64,000 nt of DNA from Phyllobacteriaceae bacterium (GTDB lineage Bacteria > Pseudomonadota > Alphaproteobacteria > Rhizobiales > Rhizobiaceae), in assembly GCA_016711085.1 (NCBI GenBank), contig JADJTR010000001.1:425893-489892 (forward strand), read 5' to 3'. The stretch's first letter is position 1, and every line of letters starts with the position of its first letter. Shown in pieces: positions 42,838 through 52,611 of this stretch. A model generated the notes under the pieces. The model was given only the letters and a program-made list of their open reading frames with translations. It had not been told where the DNA came from and searched no databases. The translations under genes and the position numbers were made by a program.

Positions 42838-44648
42838 TCAAACCCGGATCAACGCCGGATCTTCATTGTCGTACAGACGTTCGACCATCGCGGCGCGGCG
42901 CGCTAGGACGCGCCTGATGTTGAGCGACCCCTTGTCGGTGATTTCGTGCTCGGCAAGCGATGGCGGTTCGGCCAGCGCCAGTGCGCGGGTGATGCGACGT
43001 GCCGAGCCCGTGGCATGGACGTTCAAGGAGCGGAGTCGGGTCTCGACCTCGGCGAGCAGACCGGCGTCGACGATGAGGCCATCGGAGGTGTCGAGGCCGG
43101 CCGTCCGGCCGGGGACCGGAAACACGAGCAGGCCGATTTCGGCGCGATCGTGACCGCAAATGACGACGTCCTGCGCCAGGCCGGAAAGTTCGCGCAGCGC
43201 ATCGAGGCGCAGCCGGCCGGCCTGCACCCATGTGCCGGAGTTGAGCTTGAAGTCCTCCGCGACCCGGCCATCGAAGGCGAGTCCGCGGCTGGCGTCGCCC
43301 GGTACGGCGAAACGGACCGCATCGCCGGTGATGAGAAAACCTTCCTCGTCGAACGCTTCGGCGGTCTTTGCCGGGTCGTCGAGATAGGCCGCCATCACGT
43401 TCGGGCCACGCACGCGCAATTCGCAGCGCATGTCGCCATCGGGCAGGAGTTTGGCCTCAAGACCAGGCAGCGGCACGCCGACAATGCCCGATCGGCCGAC
43501 CGGCTCATGGACCATCAGGCTCGACGGCGCCGTTTCGGTCATGCCCCAGCTCGACGCCATCAGCGGCAACCGGCCGGCCGCCTCGAGGCTGAAGCGTTCG
43601 AGTTTCTCCCACACCGGCTGGGGCAGCGATGCTCCGGCGTAGAAGATCAGGTCGAGATCGCCGAAAAACGCCCGCCTGAGGTCCTCGTCGTTTTGCGCGG
43701 CTTCGACGATCATGGCGTAACCGACGGGGACGTTGAATGACAACGTGCCGGGCCGGTCGCGAATGTTTCGCAGCGTGGCGGCAAAACCGCCGATGGTCGG
43801 CTTGCCGTGGTCGATGGTCAGCGTCCCGCCGTGGGCGAGAACGAGATTGACATTGTGGCTGCCGCCGAAAACGTGGTTCCACGGCAGCCAGTCGAGCAGC
43901 TTCGGCGGGCGGCGCGCGAGAAAAGGCCAGACGGCCGCGATCTGGGCCTGGTTGACGCACATCATGCCGTGGGTGGTGACCACGCCTTTCGGGTCGGACG
44001 ACGAGCCGGACGTGAACAGAATTTTCGCGACCGTATCGCCGCCGACGGCGGCGTGGGCCGCGTCGACATTGGCGGACGAGCCGCCGCGCGCCAGTTCCGC
44101 CATCGAAATCAGCGATCGTCCCGCTCCGTCGCCCCGCGCCGCGACGATGCTTGCGTCGGCGAGTTCCGGCATGGACAGCGCCCTGGCCAACCGCCCGCGT
44201 CCTCCGCGAACGCCATCACCGGTTTGGCGCTGCGGAGAGCATAGGACAGGCGCCCCGCCGCTTCCGGGATCAGGGCGTATTGTTCGGCGAGCGGCACGCA
44301 GACCGCGCCGACATATTGCGCCGCGAGCGCCACGATCAAATGATCGACGCCATTGCCCGACAGGAAGGCGATACGCGTGCCGGGCAGGAGACCGCGATCG
44401 AGCAGGCCGGCGGCCGTGGCGCGCACCGTTTCGAGCAATTCGGCGTAGGAGACTTCGCGCCAACCGTCGCCCGAGCGTTCGGCGACGGCGACGCGGCCGG
44501 GGGCTTCGTGGGCCCAGCGGCGCAGCCATTCGCCGGTCGAGCGCGCCGCCGGGGGCAAGGCGATCGGCGAACGCAGGATCATCGCGCCGTCAGCGCGCCG
44601 CTCGATTGCGACCTGGTGGGGAACATGCCCGGCGCTGGTTTCACCCAT
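42838..44648 (-). CDS. fcs: Feruloyl-CoA synthetase-like acyl-CoA ligase (one frameshift)
   Basis: About 603 residues when repaired. ANL-superfamily motifs are present: AKILFTSGSSSDPKGVVTTH (P-loop), NHVFGGSHNVNLVL, SSWGMTETAPS and FLITGDAVRF, with VAEDFKLNSGTWVQAGRLR just after. The DFKLxSGTWV block is typical of feruloyl-CoA synthetases. The true N-terminus is ATG 44648 (MGETSAGHVPHQ). The frame breaks at about 44185-44192 and one added base restores both continuity and codon count. It activates ferulate, coumarate or caffeate for the adjacent hydratase-lyase. Confidence 0.85.
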
Positions 44649-44684
44649 TTCCCGCGTCCTCTCGTTTGCCTCGGCCGCCGGTCT

Positions 44685-45458
44685 TCAACGAAACGACGGC
44701 GTGCGTTTTTCGAGAAAGGCGCGCAGGCCTTCGGCGGCGTCGTCGCTGGTCTGGGTCAGTGCGGCGCACAGGCTTTCGGCAAACAGGCCGTCGGCGCGCG
44801 ACATGTCCGCGATGCGGGCAATCGCCTGAATCATGACGTGGTTGGCGAGCGGCGCATTGGCGGCGACCTTTTCCGCCAGTTCGCGCGCCAGCACGGTCGC
44901 CTCTCCGGCGCCGACGGCGTAGTGGCAAAGGCCGAGACGCAATCCCTCCTCGGCGCCGTATTTGCGCCCGGTCAGCATCATTTCGGTCATCCGGTCGGGA
45001 CCGAGAATGCGTCCGACCCTGACGCTTGCTCCGCCTCCGACAAATATACCGCGACGACCTTCGGGGAGCTGGAATATGACCGAAGGCTCGGCTATGCGAA
45101 CATGCGACGCCGCCGCCAGTTCGAGGCCGCCGCCGATCACCGCGCCTTCCATGGCGGAAATCGTGACCAGTCCGCCGAACTGGATCAGGTCCATCACCCG
45201 GTGCCAGTTGCGCGAATGGCGCATCGTGCCTTCGCCGTCGCGGGCGACATGTTCGGAAAGATCAAGGCCCGAGCAATAGTGACCGCCTGCCCCGGTCAGA
45301 ATCGCGACGCGCACGCCTTGCGGCGGCCGGGCATAGAAAGCCTCGATCGCGTCGAGCAGACCATCGCACATGGCGTTGCGCTTTTCGGGCCGGTTCATGG
45401 TCAGCGTGGCGATCTGCCCTGAAACCGCGATATCGAGAAAACGGGAATGTTCGGCCAT
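44685..45458 (-). CDS. ech: Enoyl-CoA hydratase/lyase of the hydroxycinnamate operon
   Basis: This 257-residue crotonase has oxyanion-hole segments GGHYCSGLDLSEH and EGAVIGGGLELAAASHVRIA. It leads the operon ech-fcs-amidohydrolase, so it probably hydrates feruloyl-CoA-type substrates and cleaves them to an aldehyde and acetyl-CoA. The block QLPEGRRGIFVGGGASVRVGRILG differs from the classical Ech of Pseudomonas, so a related hydratase role is possible. The 284 bases upstream, to the end of the LysR gene, contain no gene and must hold its promoter; no clear boxes were found. Confidence 0.78.
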   Translation of the reverse strand: MAEHSRFLDIAVSGQIATLTMNRPEKRNAMCDGLLDAIEAFYARPPQGVRVAILTGAGGHYCSGLDLSEHVARDGEGTMRHSRNWHRVMDLIQFGGLVTISAMEGAVIGGGLELAAASHVRIAEPSVIFQLPEGRRGIFVGGGASVRVGRILGPDRMTEMMLTGRKYGAEEGLRLGLCHYAVGAGEATVLARELAEKVAANAPLANHVMIQAIARIADMSRADGLFAESLCAALTQTSDDAAEGLRAFLEKRTPSFR

Positions 45459-45742
45459 GTTTTGCTCCGGTCCGGACGGGTGCCCGCCCAGCTTGATCCT
45501 ATAGCCGCGGCGCGATGCAAGGGGTTATCGAGAAATGGCCGCCGCTATTCGGTTTCGCCATGGCCGGGTCGATGCGTGCACGCTGCCTCCGTATTGGCAT
45601 CGCGACAGGGTCGGAAGGAATTGTAACGCCTGTGCCGGCGATCGAATCCCGTCTTGCCATAGGCGAGATAAATGGCTGGCTACGGTGGGGGAGGGGCGTA
45701 GCGCCCGTCAAGGCAGGCAAACGGGTCGCCGGAGCGTCGTCG

Positions 45743-46711
45743 TCAGGCCGGTGCGCCGTCAAGCATCGACCGGGGATCATGCGCATCCACCGCAAGTCCG
45801 GCGAAAACGAGATCCCGCAACCGTCCGGCCAGCGGGCTGATGACCTGATTGCGGCGCGTGATCAGGTGGTAGGGATGGACGATGATCGGTTCGTTCAGGT
45901 CGAGGATCGCCAGGTTTTCGCCGAATACGCCGGCGCCGATGAGATCGGCGACCTCGCGCGAGATCGGCGCGATGGCGTTCGATGAGGCGAGGTAGGCGAT
46001 CATCACCAGCAATGAGGTCGTGTTGACGATCTCGCCCGGCAGCGCCACGCCATTGGCGACGAACGCCTCTTCGACGGCCTGGCGCATCGGCGTCCCTGCC
46101 GCCTGGATCACCCATTCCTGACCGGCGAGATCGGCCAATCCGATGGTTTTGCGCGCGCAAAGGGGGTGACCGCCACGCACGACGAAGCGGATGATTTCGA
46201 CCCGGCCGCGCTGGATGGTGAATTGGCGCGCGTCGACGCCGGCCGGTATGCGCGACAGAACGAAATCATAGTCGCCGTTTTGCAAGCCCGCCATCAACAC
46301 GTCGCTGGGGGCAACGTCGACATGGATGTCGGCGCCAATGGCGCTCTGCTTGAGGCGTTGGATGGCCGGCACGACAAAAGCGACCGCGCCGCCGGTGACC
46401 GCTCCGACGCGGGCCGTGCCGCCACGGCCGGACCCGGCGGCGTCGACCTCGCGCATGGTCTGCTCCAACCCGTTGAACAGGTTGACGGCGTTGCGGGCAA
46501 GGATTTCTCCGACCGGCGTCGCTGTCATGCCCTTGGGTTTGCGGACGAACAGCGGCGCGCCGATGGCGGCCTCGATGCCGGCAAGCAGACGGGACGCCGC
46601 CGGCTGCGTGAGGGCCAGCTTTTCGGCCGCGAGCGCCAGTTGACCGGCCTCGTGAATGGCGAGAATCAGCCTGTAGTCGCGCAATTGCAGTCGTTTGGTC
46701 AGGCTTGGCAT
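45743..46711 (-). CDS. gbpR: LysR family regulator, GbpR-like, divergent from chvE
   Basis: This 322-residue LysR protein has the HTH at residues 15-50 (LILAIHEAGQLALAAEKLALTQPAASRLLAGIEAAIGAPLF) and a substrate domain. It is divergent from chvE-gguAB, as is GbpR in Agrobacterium and Azospirillum, where it activates the sugar-binding protein gene in response to arabinose, galactose or fucose. ATG 46711 is chosen over TTG 46717. A strong promoter lies directly in front (TTGACA-N17-GATAAC) and predicts transcription starting at about the ATG. Confidence 0.85.
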   Translation of the reverse strand: MPSLTKRLQLRDYRLILAIHEAGQLALAAEKLALTQPAASRLLAGIEAAIGAPLFVRKPKGMTATPVGEILARNAVNLFNGLEQTMREVDAAGSGRGGTARVGAVTGGAVAFVVPAIQRLKQSAIGADIHVDVAPSDVLMAGLQNGDYDFVLSRIPAGVDARQFTIQRGRVEIIRFVVRGGHPLCARKTIGLADLAGQEWVIQAAGTPMRQAVEEAFVANGVALPGEIVNTTSLLVMIAYLASSNAIAPISREVADLIGAGVFGENLAILDLNEPIIVHPYHLITRRNQVISPLAGRLRDLVFAGLAVDAHDPRSMLDGAPA

Positions 46712-46717
46712 GTCCAA

Positions 46718-46746
46718 GTTATCGGTTCTGGTATGCAGATTGTCAA
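46718..46746 (-). promoter_or_regulatory. Sigma70-like promoter for a possibly leaderless gbpR transcript
   Basis: On the minus strand TTGACA (46746-46741), a 17-base spacer and GATAAC (46723-46718) form a good promoter. The expected start, about 7 bases past the -10, is at 46711, the A of the gbpR ATG. The mRNA may thus be leaderless. The boxes are within the 160-base gap shared with chvE, which also has CCAA/TTGG symmetry (46714-46752) that could be a LysR site. Confidence 0.55.
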
Positions 46747-46871
46747 TTTTGGCATTTGAGCGCCATGCCTAAGCCCTCTTAACGTCGCGCCGGGATCAAC
46801 GGGATCCCGCGAGCGCGGCCGGAAGTTCCCGAGGAGCCTGCCGACGCTTTTTCTTCACCCGGGAGGAGTTG

Positions 46872-47936
46872 ATGAGGAAACTGGTTTCGCTTCTGGCCTC
46901 GTTCGCGTTTGGCGCGGGGCTGATGGTCGCGCCCGTCTTGGCGCAGGACAAGGGATCGGTCGGCATTTCGATGCCGACGAAATCGTCGACGCGCTGGATT
47001 TCCGACGGCGAAAGCATGGTCAAGGAATTCACCGCGCTCGGCTACGGCACGGATCTGCAGTTCGCCGAGGACGACATTCCGAACCAGCTCGCGCAGATCG
47101 AGAACATGGTGACCAAGGGCGCGAAAGTGCTGGTGATCGCGGCGATCGACGGCACCACGCTCTCCGACATCCTCGCCAAGGCGCACGAATCCGGCGCCAA
47201 GGTTTTCGCCTATGACCGCCTGATCCGCGGCTCCGGCAATGTCGACTATTACGCCACTTTCGACAATTTCAAGGTCGGCGTCCTGCAGGCCGATTCGCTC
47301 GTCGCCGGCCTGAAGGAACGCTTCCCCGGCGTGAAGCCGTGGAACGTCGAACTGTTCGGCGGCTCGCCCGACGACAACAACGCCTTCTTCTTCTACGACG
47401 GCGCCATGAGCGTGCTGAAGCCGATGATCGACGCCGGCGAGATCGCCATCGGCTCGGGCCAGACCGGCATGGAGAAGGTCGGCACGCTGCGCTGGGACGG
47501 CGCCGTCGCGCAGGCCCGCATGGATAACCTCCTTTCGGCCAACTACACCGACAAGAAGGTCCATGGCGTGCTGTCGCCCTATGACGGTCTGTCGCGCGGC
47601 ATCATTTCGTCGTTGAAGGGCGTCGGCTATGCGCCCGGCCCCGAAATGCCGATCGTCACCGGCCAGGACGCCGAGGTGCCCTCGGTCAAGGCGATGATCG
47701 CCGGCGAACAATATTCGACCGTGTTCAAGGACACGCGCGAACTGGCGGCGGTCACGGCAAAGATGGTCGACGCGGTGATGCAGGGCAAGGAACCCGAGGT
47801 CAACGACACCAAGACCTACGACAATGGCGTCAAGGTCGTGCCGTCCAACCTCCTGGTGCCTCACTCGGTCGGCAAGGACGACATCCAGAAGCTGCTGGTC
47901 GACTCCGGCTACATCAAGGCCGATGATCTGAAGTAA
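46872..47936 (+). CDS. chvE: ChvE-type multiple sugar-binding periplasmic protein
   Basis: This 354-residue ABC sugar-binding protein (PBP1 fold) has signal peptide MRKLVSLLASFAFGAGLMVAPVLAQ. GISMPTKSSTRWISDGESMVKEFTALGYGTDLQFAEDDIPNQLAQIENM and NVELFGGSPDDNNAFFFYDGAMSVL match ChvE of Agrobacterium. It binds D-galactose, L-arabinose, D-glucose, D-fucose and related monosaccharides for GguAB, and in Agrobacterium also signals to VirA. No vir genes are in the window. GGGAGGAG lies 3 bases upstream of ATG. It is followed by a stable hairpin and gguA. Confidence 0.93.
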   Translation: MRKLVSLLASFAFGAGLMVAPVLAQDKGSVGISMPTKSSTRWISDGESMVKEFTALGYGTDLQFAEDDIPNQLAQIENMVTKGAKVLVIAAIDGTTLSDILAKAHESGAKVFAYDRLIRGSGNVDYYATFDNFKVGVLQADSLVAGLKERFPGVKPWNVELFGGSPDDNNAFFFYDGAMSVLKPMIDAGEIAIGSGQTGMEKVGTLRWDGAVAQARMDNLLSANYTDKKVHGVLSPYDGLSRGIISSLKGVGYAPGPEMPIVTGQDAEVPSVKAMIAGEQYSTVFKDTRELAAVTAKMVDAVMQGKEPEVNDTKTYDNGVKVVPSNLLVPHSVGKDDIQKLLVDSGYIKADDLK

Positions 47937-47954
47937 GACCGAAGCCGGCGCGGG

Positions 47955-47976
47955 GCCGGCGCACTAGCGCGCCGGC
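47955..47976 (+). terminator. GC hairpin between chvE and gguA (partial terminator or mRNA stabiliser)
   Basis: GCCGGCGC-ACTAGC-GCGCCGGC is a perfect 8-bp stem with a 6-base loop, starting 18 bases after the chvE stop, without a following T-run. Such hairpins in binding-protein operons usually stabilise the upstream mRNA and lower downstream expression, so ChvE would exceed GguAB. Confidence 0.6.
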
Positions 47977-48062
47977 TCGCCAGGCTCCGCCGGCGTCCGG
48001 CATGGTCGGCCGCGGCCGCAATCGGCGCGTCGGTCCGGCAAATCGGGAGGCGACAACCCGTC

Positions 48063-49610
48063 ATGCAGCCCATCCTCGAGATGAGAGGCATCACCAAGAC
48101 TTTCCCCGGCGTCAAGGCGCTGACGGAAGTCAACCTGACGGTCATGCCGGCGGAAATTCACGCCGTCGTCGGCGAGAACGGGGCCGGCAAGTCGACGCTT
48201 ATGAAAGTGCTGTCGGGCGTCTATCCGGCCGGCCCTGCGACGGGTCCATCCATTTCGAGGGCGAGGAACGCGCAATTCCGACCATCGCCGATTCCGAAGG
48301 CGTCGGCATCATCATCATCCACCAGGAGCTGGCGCTGGTGCCGCTGCTCTCGATCGCCGAGAACATCTTTCTCGGCCACGAGACGGCGCGGCGCGGCGTC
48401 ATCGATTGGTACGAGGCCTTCGCGAGGACGAAGGAGCTTCTGGCCAAGGTCGGCTTGCGCGAGCACCCCAACACGCTGATCACCAACATGGGCACCGGCA
48501 AGCAGCAGCTTGTCGAGATCGCCAAGGCGCTGAACAAGAAGGTCAGGCTGCTGATCCTCGACGAGCCGACATCGAGCCTGAACGAGCACGATTCCGGTGC
48601 GCTTCTCGACCTGCTCAAGGGCTTTCGCGAACAGGGCATTTCGTCGATCCTGATCACCCACAAACTCAACGAGGTGCTGAAGGTCGCCGACCGCATCACG
48701 GTCATCCGCGACGGCCGGACGGTCGACACGCTCGACACTCGCACCGCCAAGGTCAGCGAGGACCGGATCATCAAGGCCATGGTCGGCCGCGAAATCACCG
48801 ATCGCTATCCGCCGCGCGCCGCGCAGATCGGCGACACCCTGCTGGAGGTGAACGGCTGGAGCGTTCATCATCCGCAGCACGCCGATCGTCACGTCATCAA
48901 GGGCGTCGACCTGTCGGTGAAAGCCGGCGAGGTGGTCGGCATCGCCGGCCTCATGGGCGCCGGGCGGACGGAATTCGCCATGTCGCTGTTCGGGCGCGCC
49001 TGGGGCCAGAAGATCAGCGGCGAAGTGAAACTTCGCGGCGCGCCGGTCGATGTGTCGACGATTCCCAAGGCCCTGAAAGCCGGTCTTGCCTACGTCACCG
49101 AGGACCGCAAGACCTACGGACTCGTGCTCATCGACCACATCAAGCACAATGTGACGCTCGCCAATCTCGACGGCGTCGCCGCGCGCGGCGTCGTTGACGA
49201 TCTGCGCGAACTCGGCGTCGCCAACCAGTACCGGCGCGAACTGGCGATCCGTTCGTCCAGCGTCTACCAGACGACGGTCAATCTGTCGGGCGGCAACCAG
49301 CAGAAGGTCGTGCTGTCGAAATGGCTGTTCGCCGGGCCGGACGTCCTGATCCTCGACGAGCCGACCCGCGGCATCGATGTCGGCGCCAAATACGAGATCT
49401 ACGGCATCATCAACCGTCTCGCCGAAGCCGGCAAAGCGGTCATCGTCATCTCCTCCGAGATGCCGGAACTGCTCGGCGTCGCCGACCCGCATCTATGTCA
49501 TGAACGAGGGGCGCATGGTCGCCGAGATGCCCGCGGCGGAAGCCTCGCAGGAGAAAATCATGCGGTCCATCATGCGGTCGTGGGACAGGGACGGGGAGAT
49601 GCCGTCATGA
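48063..49610 (+). CDS. gguA: Sugar ABC transporter ATP-binding protein GguA (two compensating frameshifts)
   Basis: 515 residues when repaired, the family length. Two ABC domains: the first has Walker A GENGAGKST (residues 38-46), Q-loop IIIHQELAL and Walker B LLILDEPTSSL; the second has a degenerate P-loop GLMGAGRTEF, signature NLSGGNQQKVVLSKWL and DVLILDEPTRGIDVGAK. The frame breaks at about 48233-48236 (one C missing before TGCGACGGG) and about 49485-49488 (one extra C, expected GVADRIYVMNEG). The net change is zero. The stop overlaps the gguB start (ATGA at 49607-49610). Confidence 0.9.
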
Positions 49611-50806
49611 GCGACGCCGCCCGGCAGGCGCCGGTGGATTTCATGCGGTTCGTCAGGGCCAACATCCGCGACTACGCGCTGTTGCTGTCGCTTCTGGCGA
49701 TCATGGTCTTCTTCCAGTTCACGACCAACGGCACGCTGTTCCGGCCGGTCAACATGACCAACATCATCCTGCAGAACAGCTACATCGTCATCATGGCGCT
49801 CGGCATGCTGCTGATCATCGTGGCGGGCCATATCGACCTTTCGGTCGGTTCGGTTTCCGGTTTCATCGGCGCAGTCGCCGCCGTGCTGATGGTGCAGTGG
49901 AAGCTCGATCCGTTCCTTTCGATCGTTCTGTGCCTGCTGCTCGGCGCGGCCATCGGCGGATTGCAGGGTTACTTCACCGCCTATCACAAGATCCCTGCCT
50001 TCATTGTCACGCTCGCCGGCATGCTCGTCTTCAAGGGCCTGGCGCTGACCGTGCTGGGCGGCGCCTCGGTCGGCCCGTTTCCGAAATCCTTCCAGTTGCT
50101 CTCTTCCGGCTACGTGCCCGATGTCTTTTCCGTCCAGCTCTTCGGCGGACCGTTCAACTTGCTGGCCATCCTGATCGGCGTGGCCGTCACCGCGCTGATC
50201 GTCTATTTCAACTTGCGCGAACGGCGCAACCAGCAGGCTCACGGCCTCGCCGAGGAACCCGACGCCATTTTCTACATCCGCAATGTCCTCATTGCGCTGG
50301 CTTTTGTCGGCTTCTCCTTCCTGATGGCGCGCTACAAGGGCCTGCCGAATGTGCTCATCGTCATGTTCGCGCTGATCGCCCTGTTCGTGTTCCTGACGAC
50401 GCGCACCACCTTCGGACGCCGCGTCTACGCCATGGGCGGCAACGAAAAGGCGACGAAACTCTCCGGCATCGACACCGAACGCCTCACCTTCCTGATCTTC
50501 GTCGTCATGGGCGCGTTGGCCGCGCTCGCCGGCCTGATCTTCGCCGCCCGCCTCAATGTGGCGACGCCGAAAGCCGGCCTCGGCTTCGAACTCGATGTCA
50601 TCGCCGCCTGTTTCATCGGCGGCGCCGCGACGACGGGTGGCGTCGGCAAAGTGGTCGGCGCGGTCATCGGCGCGTTCATCATGGGCGTCATGAACAACGG
50701 CATGTCGATCATGGGCATCGGCATCGACTGGCAACAGGTGATCAAGGGCACAGTGCTGATGCTCGCCGTGTTCCTCGATGTCTACTACAAGCACAAACAG
50801 GGCTGA
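49607..50806 (+). CDS. gguB: Sugar ABC transporter permease GguB
   Basis: This 399-residue inner-membrane protein has about ten hydrophobic segments and the AraH/RbsC-type motifs IVAGHIDLSVGSVSGFIGAV and AMGGNEKATKLSGIDTERL. It matches GguB, the permease of the ChvE system. It is translationally coupled to gguA and followed after 60 bases by the sugar-acid dehydratase gene, so transport and catabolism are one unit. No frameshift was noticed in it. Confidence 0.93.
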   Translation: MSDAARQAPVDFMRFVRANIRDYALLLSLLAIMVFFQFTTNGTLFRPVNMTNIILQNSYIVIMALGMLLIIVAGHIDLSVGSVSGFIGAVAAVLMVQWKLDPFLSIVLCLLLGAAIGGLQGYFTAYHKIPAFIVTLAGMLVFKGLALTVLGGASVGPFPKSFQLLSSGYVPDVFSVQLFGGPFNLLAILIGVAVTALIVYFNLRERRNQQAHGLAEEPDAIFYIRNVLIALAFVGFSFLMARYKGLPNVLIVMFALIALFVFLTTRTTFGRRVYAMGGNEKATKLSGIDTERLTFLIFVVMGALAALAGLIFAARLNVATPKAGLGFELDVIAACFIGGAATTGGVGKVVGAVIGAFIMGVMNNGMSIMGIGIDWQQVIKGTVLMLAVFLDVYYKHKQG

Positions 50807-50866
50807 GCGCGCCGGAAACGGCGACCGCCGTTTCCTCAGGAAAACCACTTCTCCGGGGACAGGACC

Positions 50867-52611
50867 ATGAGCTTCAAGCCCGCACAATGGCCGCGCCGAC
50901 TGCGCTCGCAGGAGTGGTTCGGCGGCGCCGGCCGCGACCAGATCTATCACCGCGGCTGGATGAAGAATCAGGGTTTTCCCCATGACCTGTTCGATGGCCG
51001 CCCGGTCATCGGCATCCTCAACACATGGTCGGAACTGACACCATGCAACGCCCATCTCGCCGATCTCGCCGAGCGGGTGAAGACATGGCGTTTTACGAAG
51101 GCCGGCGGCTTCCCGGTCGAGTACCGGTTTTCTCCACCTCCGAAAGCGCCTTCCGTCCGACCGCGATGATGTTCCGCAATCTCGCGGCCATGGCGGTGGA
51201 GGAACAGATGCGCGGCCAACCGATGGACGGCGCGGTGCTGCTGGTCGGTTGCGACAAGACCACGCCGAGCCTGCTGATGGGCGCGGCATCGACCGATCTG
51301 CCCTCCATCGTCGTCACCGGCGGCCCGATGCTCAACGGCTATTTTCGCGGCGAGCGCGTCGGCTCGGGCACGCATCTGTGGAAGTTTCCGAAGCCGTGAA
51401 GGCCGGCGAGATGACTCAGGGAGGAATTCCTCGAGGCCGAGGCGTCGATGTCGCGCTCGCCGGGTTCGTGCAACACCATGGGCACCGCCTCGACCATGGC
51501 GTCCATGGCGGAGGCGCTCGGCATGGCGCTGTCCGGCAACGCCGCCATCCCCGCCGTCGACAGCCGCCGCCGCGTCATGGCGCAGATGTCCGGCCGGCGC
51601 ATCGTGCAGATGGTCAAGGACGACCTGAAACCTTCCGACATCCTGACAAAACCGGCCTTCGAAAACGCCATCCGCGCCAATGGCGCTGTCGGCGGCTCCA
51701 CCAACGCCGTCATCCATTTGCTCGCTATTGCCGGGCGCGTCGGCGTCGATCTGACGCTCGACGACTGGGACCGCTGCGGCCGCGACGTGGCCACCATCGT
51801 CAACCTGATGCCGTCGGGAAAATACCTGATGGAGGAGTTCTTCTACGCCGGCGGACTGCCCGTCGTGCTCAAACGGCTTGGCGAAGCCGGGATGTTGCAT
51901 CGCGACGTCCTGACCGTCTCCGGCGCCTCGATGTGGGACGAGGTCAAGGGCGCGGTCAACCACAACGAGGATGTCATCCTGCCGGTCGGGAAGGCGCTGA
52001 CACGGCAGGGCGGCATTACCGTGCTCAGGGGCAATCTCGCGCCGAAGGGCGCGGTGCTCAAGCCGTCGGCGGCGTCGCCCCATCTGATGACCCATCGCGG
52101 CCGGGCCGTCGTCTTCGAGGACATCGACGACTACAAGGCGAAGATCAACGACGAGGCGCTCGATATCGACGAGACCTGCGTCATGGTGCTGAAGAACTGC
52201 GGACCGAAGGGCTATCCGGGCATGGCCGAGGTCGGCAACATGGGTTTGCCGCCGAAAGTGCTGCGCAAGGGCGTCACCGACATGGTGCGCATTTCCGACG
52301 CCAGAATGTCAGGCACCGCTTACGGAACAGTATGCCTGCACACCTCGCCGGAATCCGCCGCCGGCGGTCCGCTCGCGGTGGTTCGCGACGGCGATTTCAT
52401 CGAGCTCGACGTGCCGAACCGCCGCCTCCACCTCGACGTTTCCGAGGAGGAGCTGGCCCGCCGACTCGCGGCCTGGACGCCGCGCCACGGCCAGTATGGC
52501 GGCGGCTACGCCTGGTTGCACCAGACCCATGTCGAAGGCGCCGACACCGGCGCCGATCTCGATTTCCTCAAAGGTTGCCGCGGCGCGCCGGTGGGCAGGG
52601 ATTCGCACTGA
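50867..52611 (+). CDS. L-arabonate/D-galactonate dehydratase, IlvD/Edd family (five indels)
   Basis: About 581 residues when repaired, the length of L-arabonate dehydratases. Fe-S ligand cysteines occur in LTPCNAHLAD, VGCDKTTPSLLMGA and RSPGSCNTMGTASTM; the C-terminal domain has ARMSGTAYGTVCLHTSPESAAGGPLA. Frame breaks at about 51086 (-1), 51100 (+1), 51120 (-1), 51388 (-1) and 51421 (+1) leave a net loss of one base, which matches the codon count. In Azospirillum the equivalent gene (araC) dehydrates L-arabonate to 2-keto-3-deoxy-L-arabonate. It overlaps the next gene by TGATG. Confidence 0.86.

Noticed and set aside
45600..45665. A T-loop-like string (ATCGAATCCCGTC) that could be part of a tRNA
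   Set aside because: The flanking bases do not form a T-stem and no acceptor, D or anticodon arms could be folded around it.
46872..50806. Virulence-related sensing by ChvE
   Set aside because: ChvE also serves plain sugar uptake; no virA/virG-like genes or T-DNA functions are present here.
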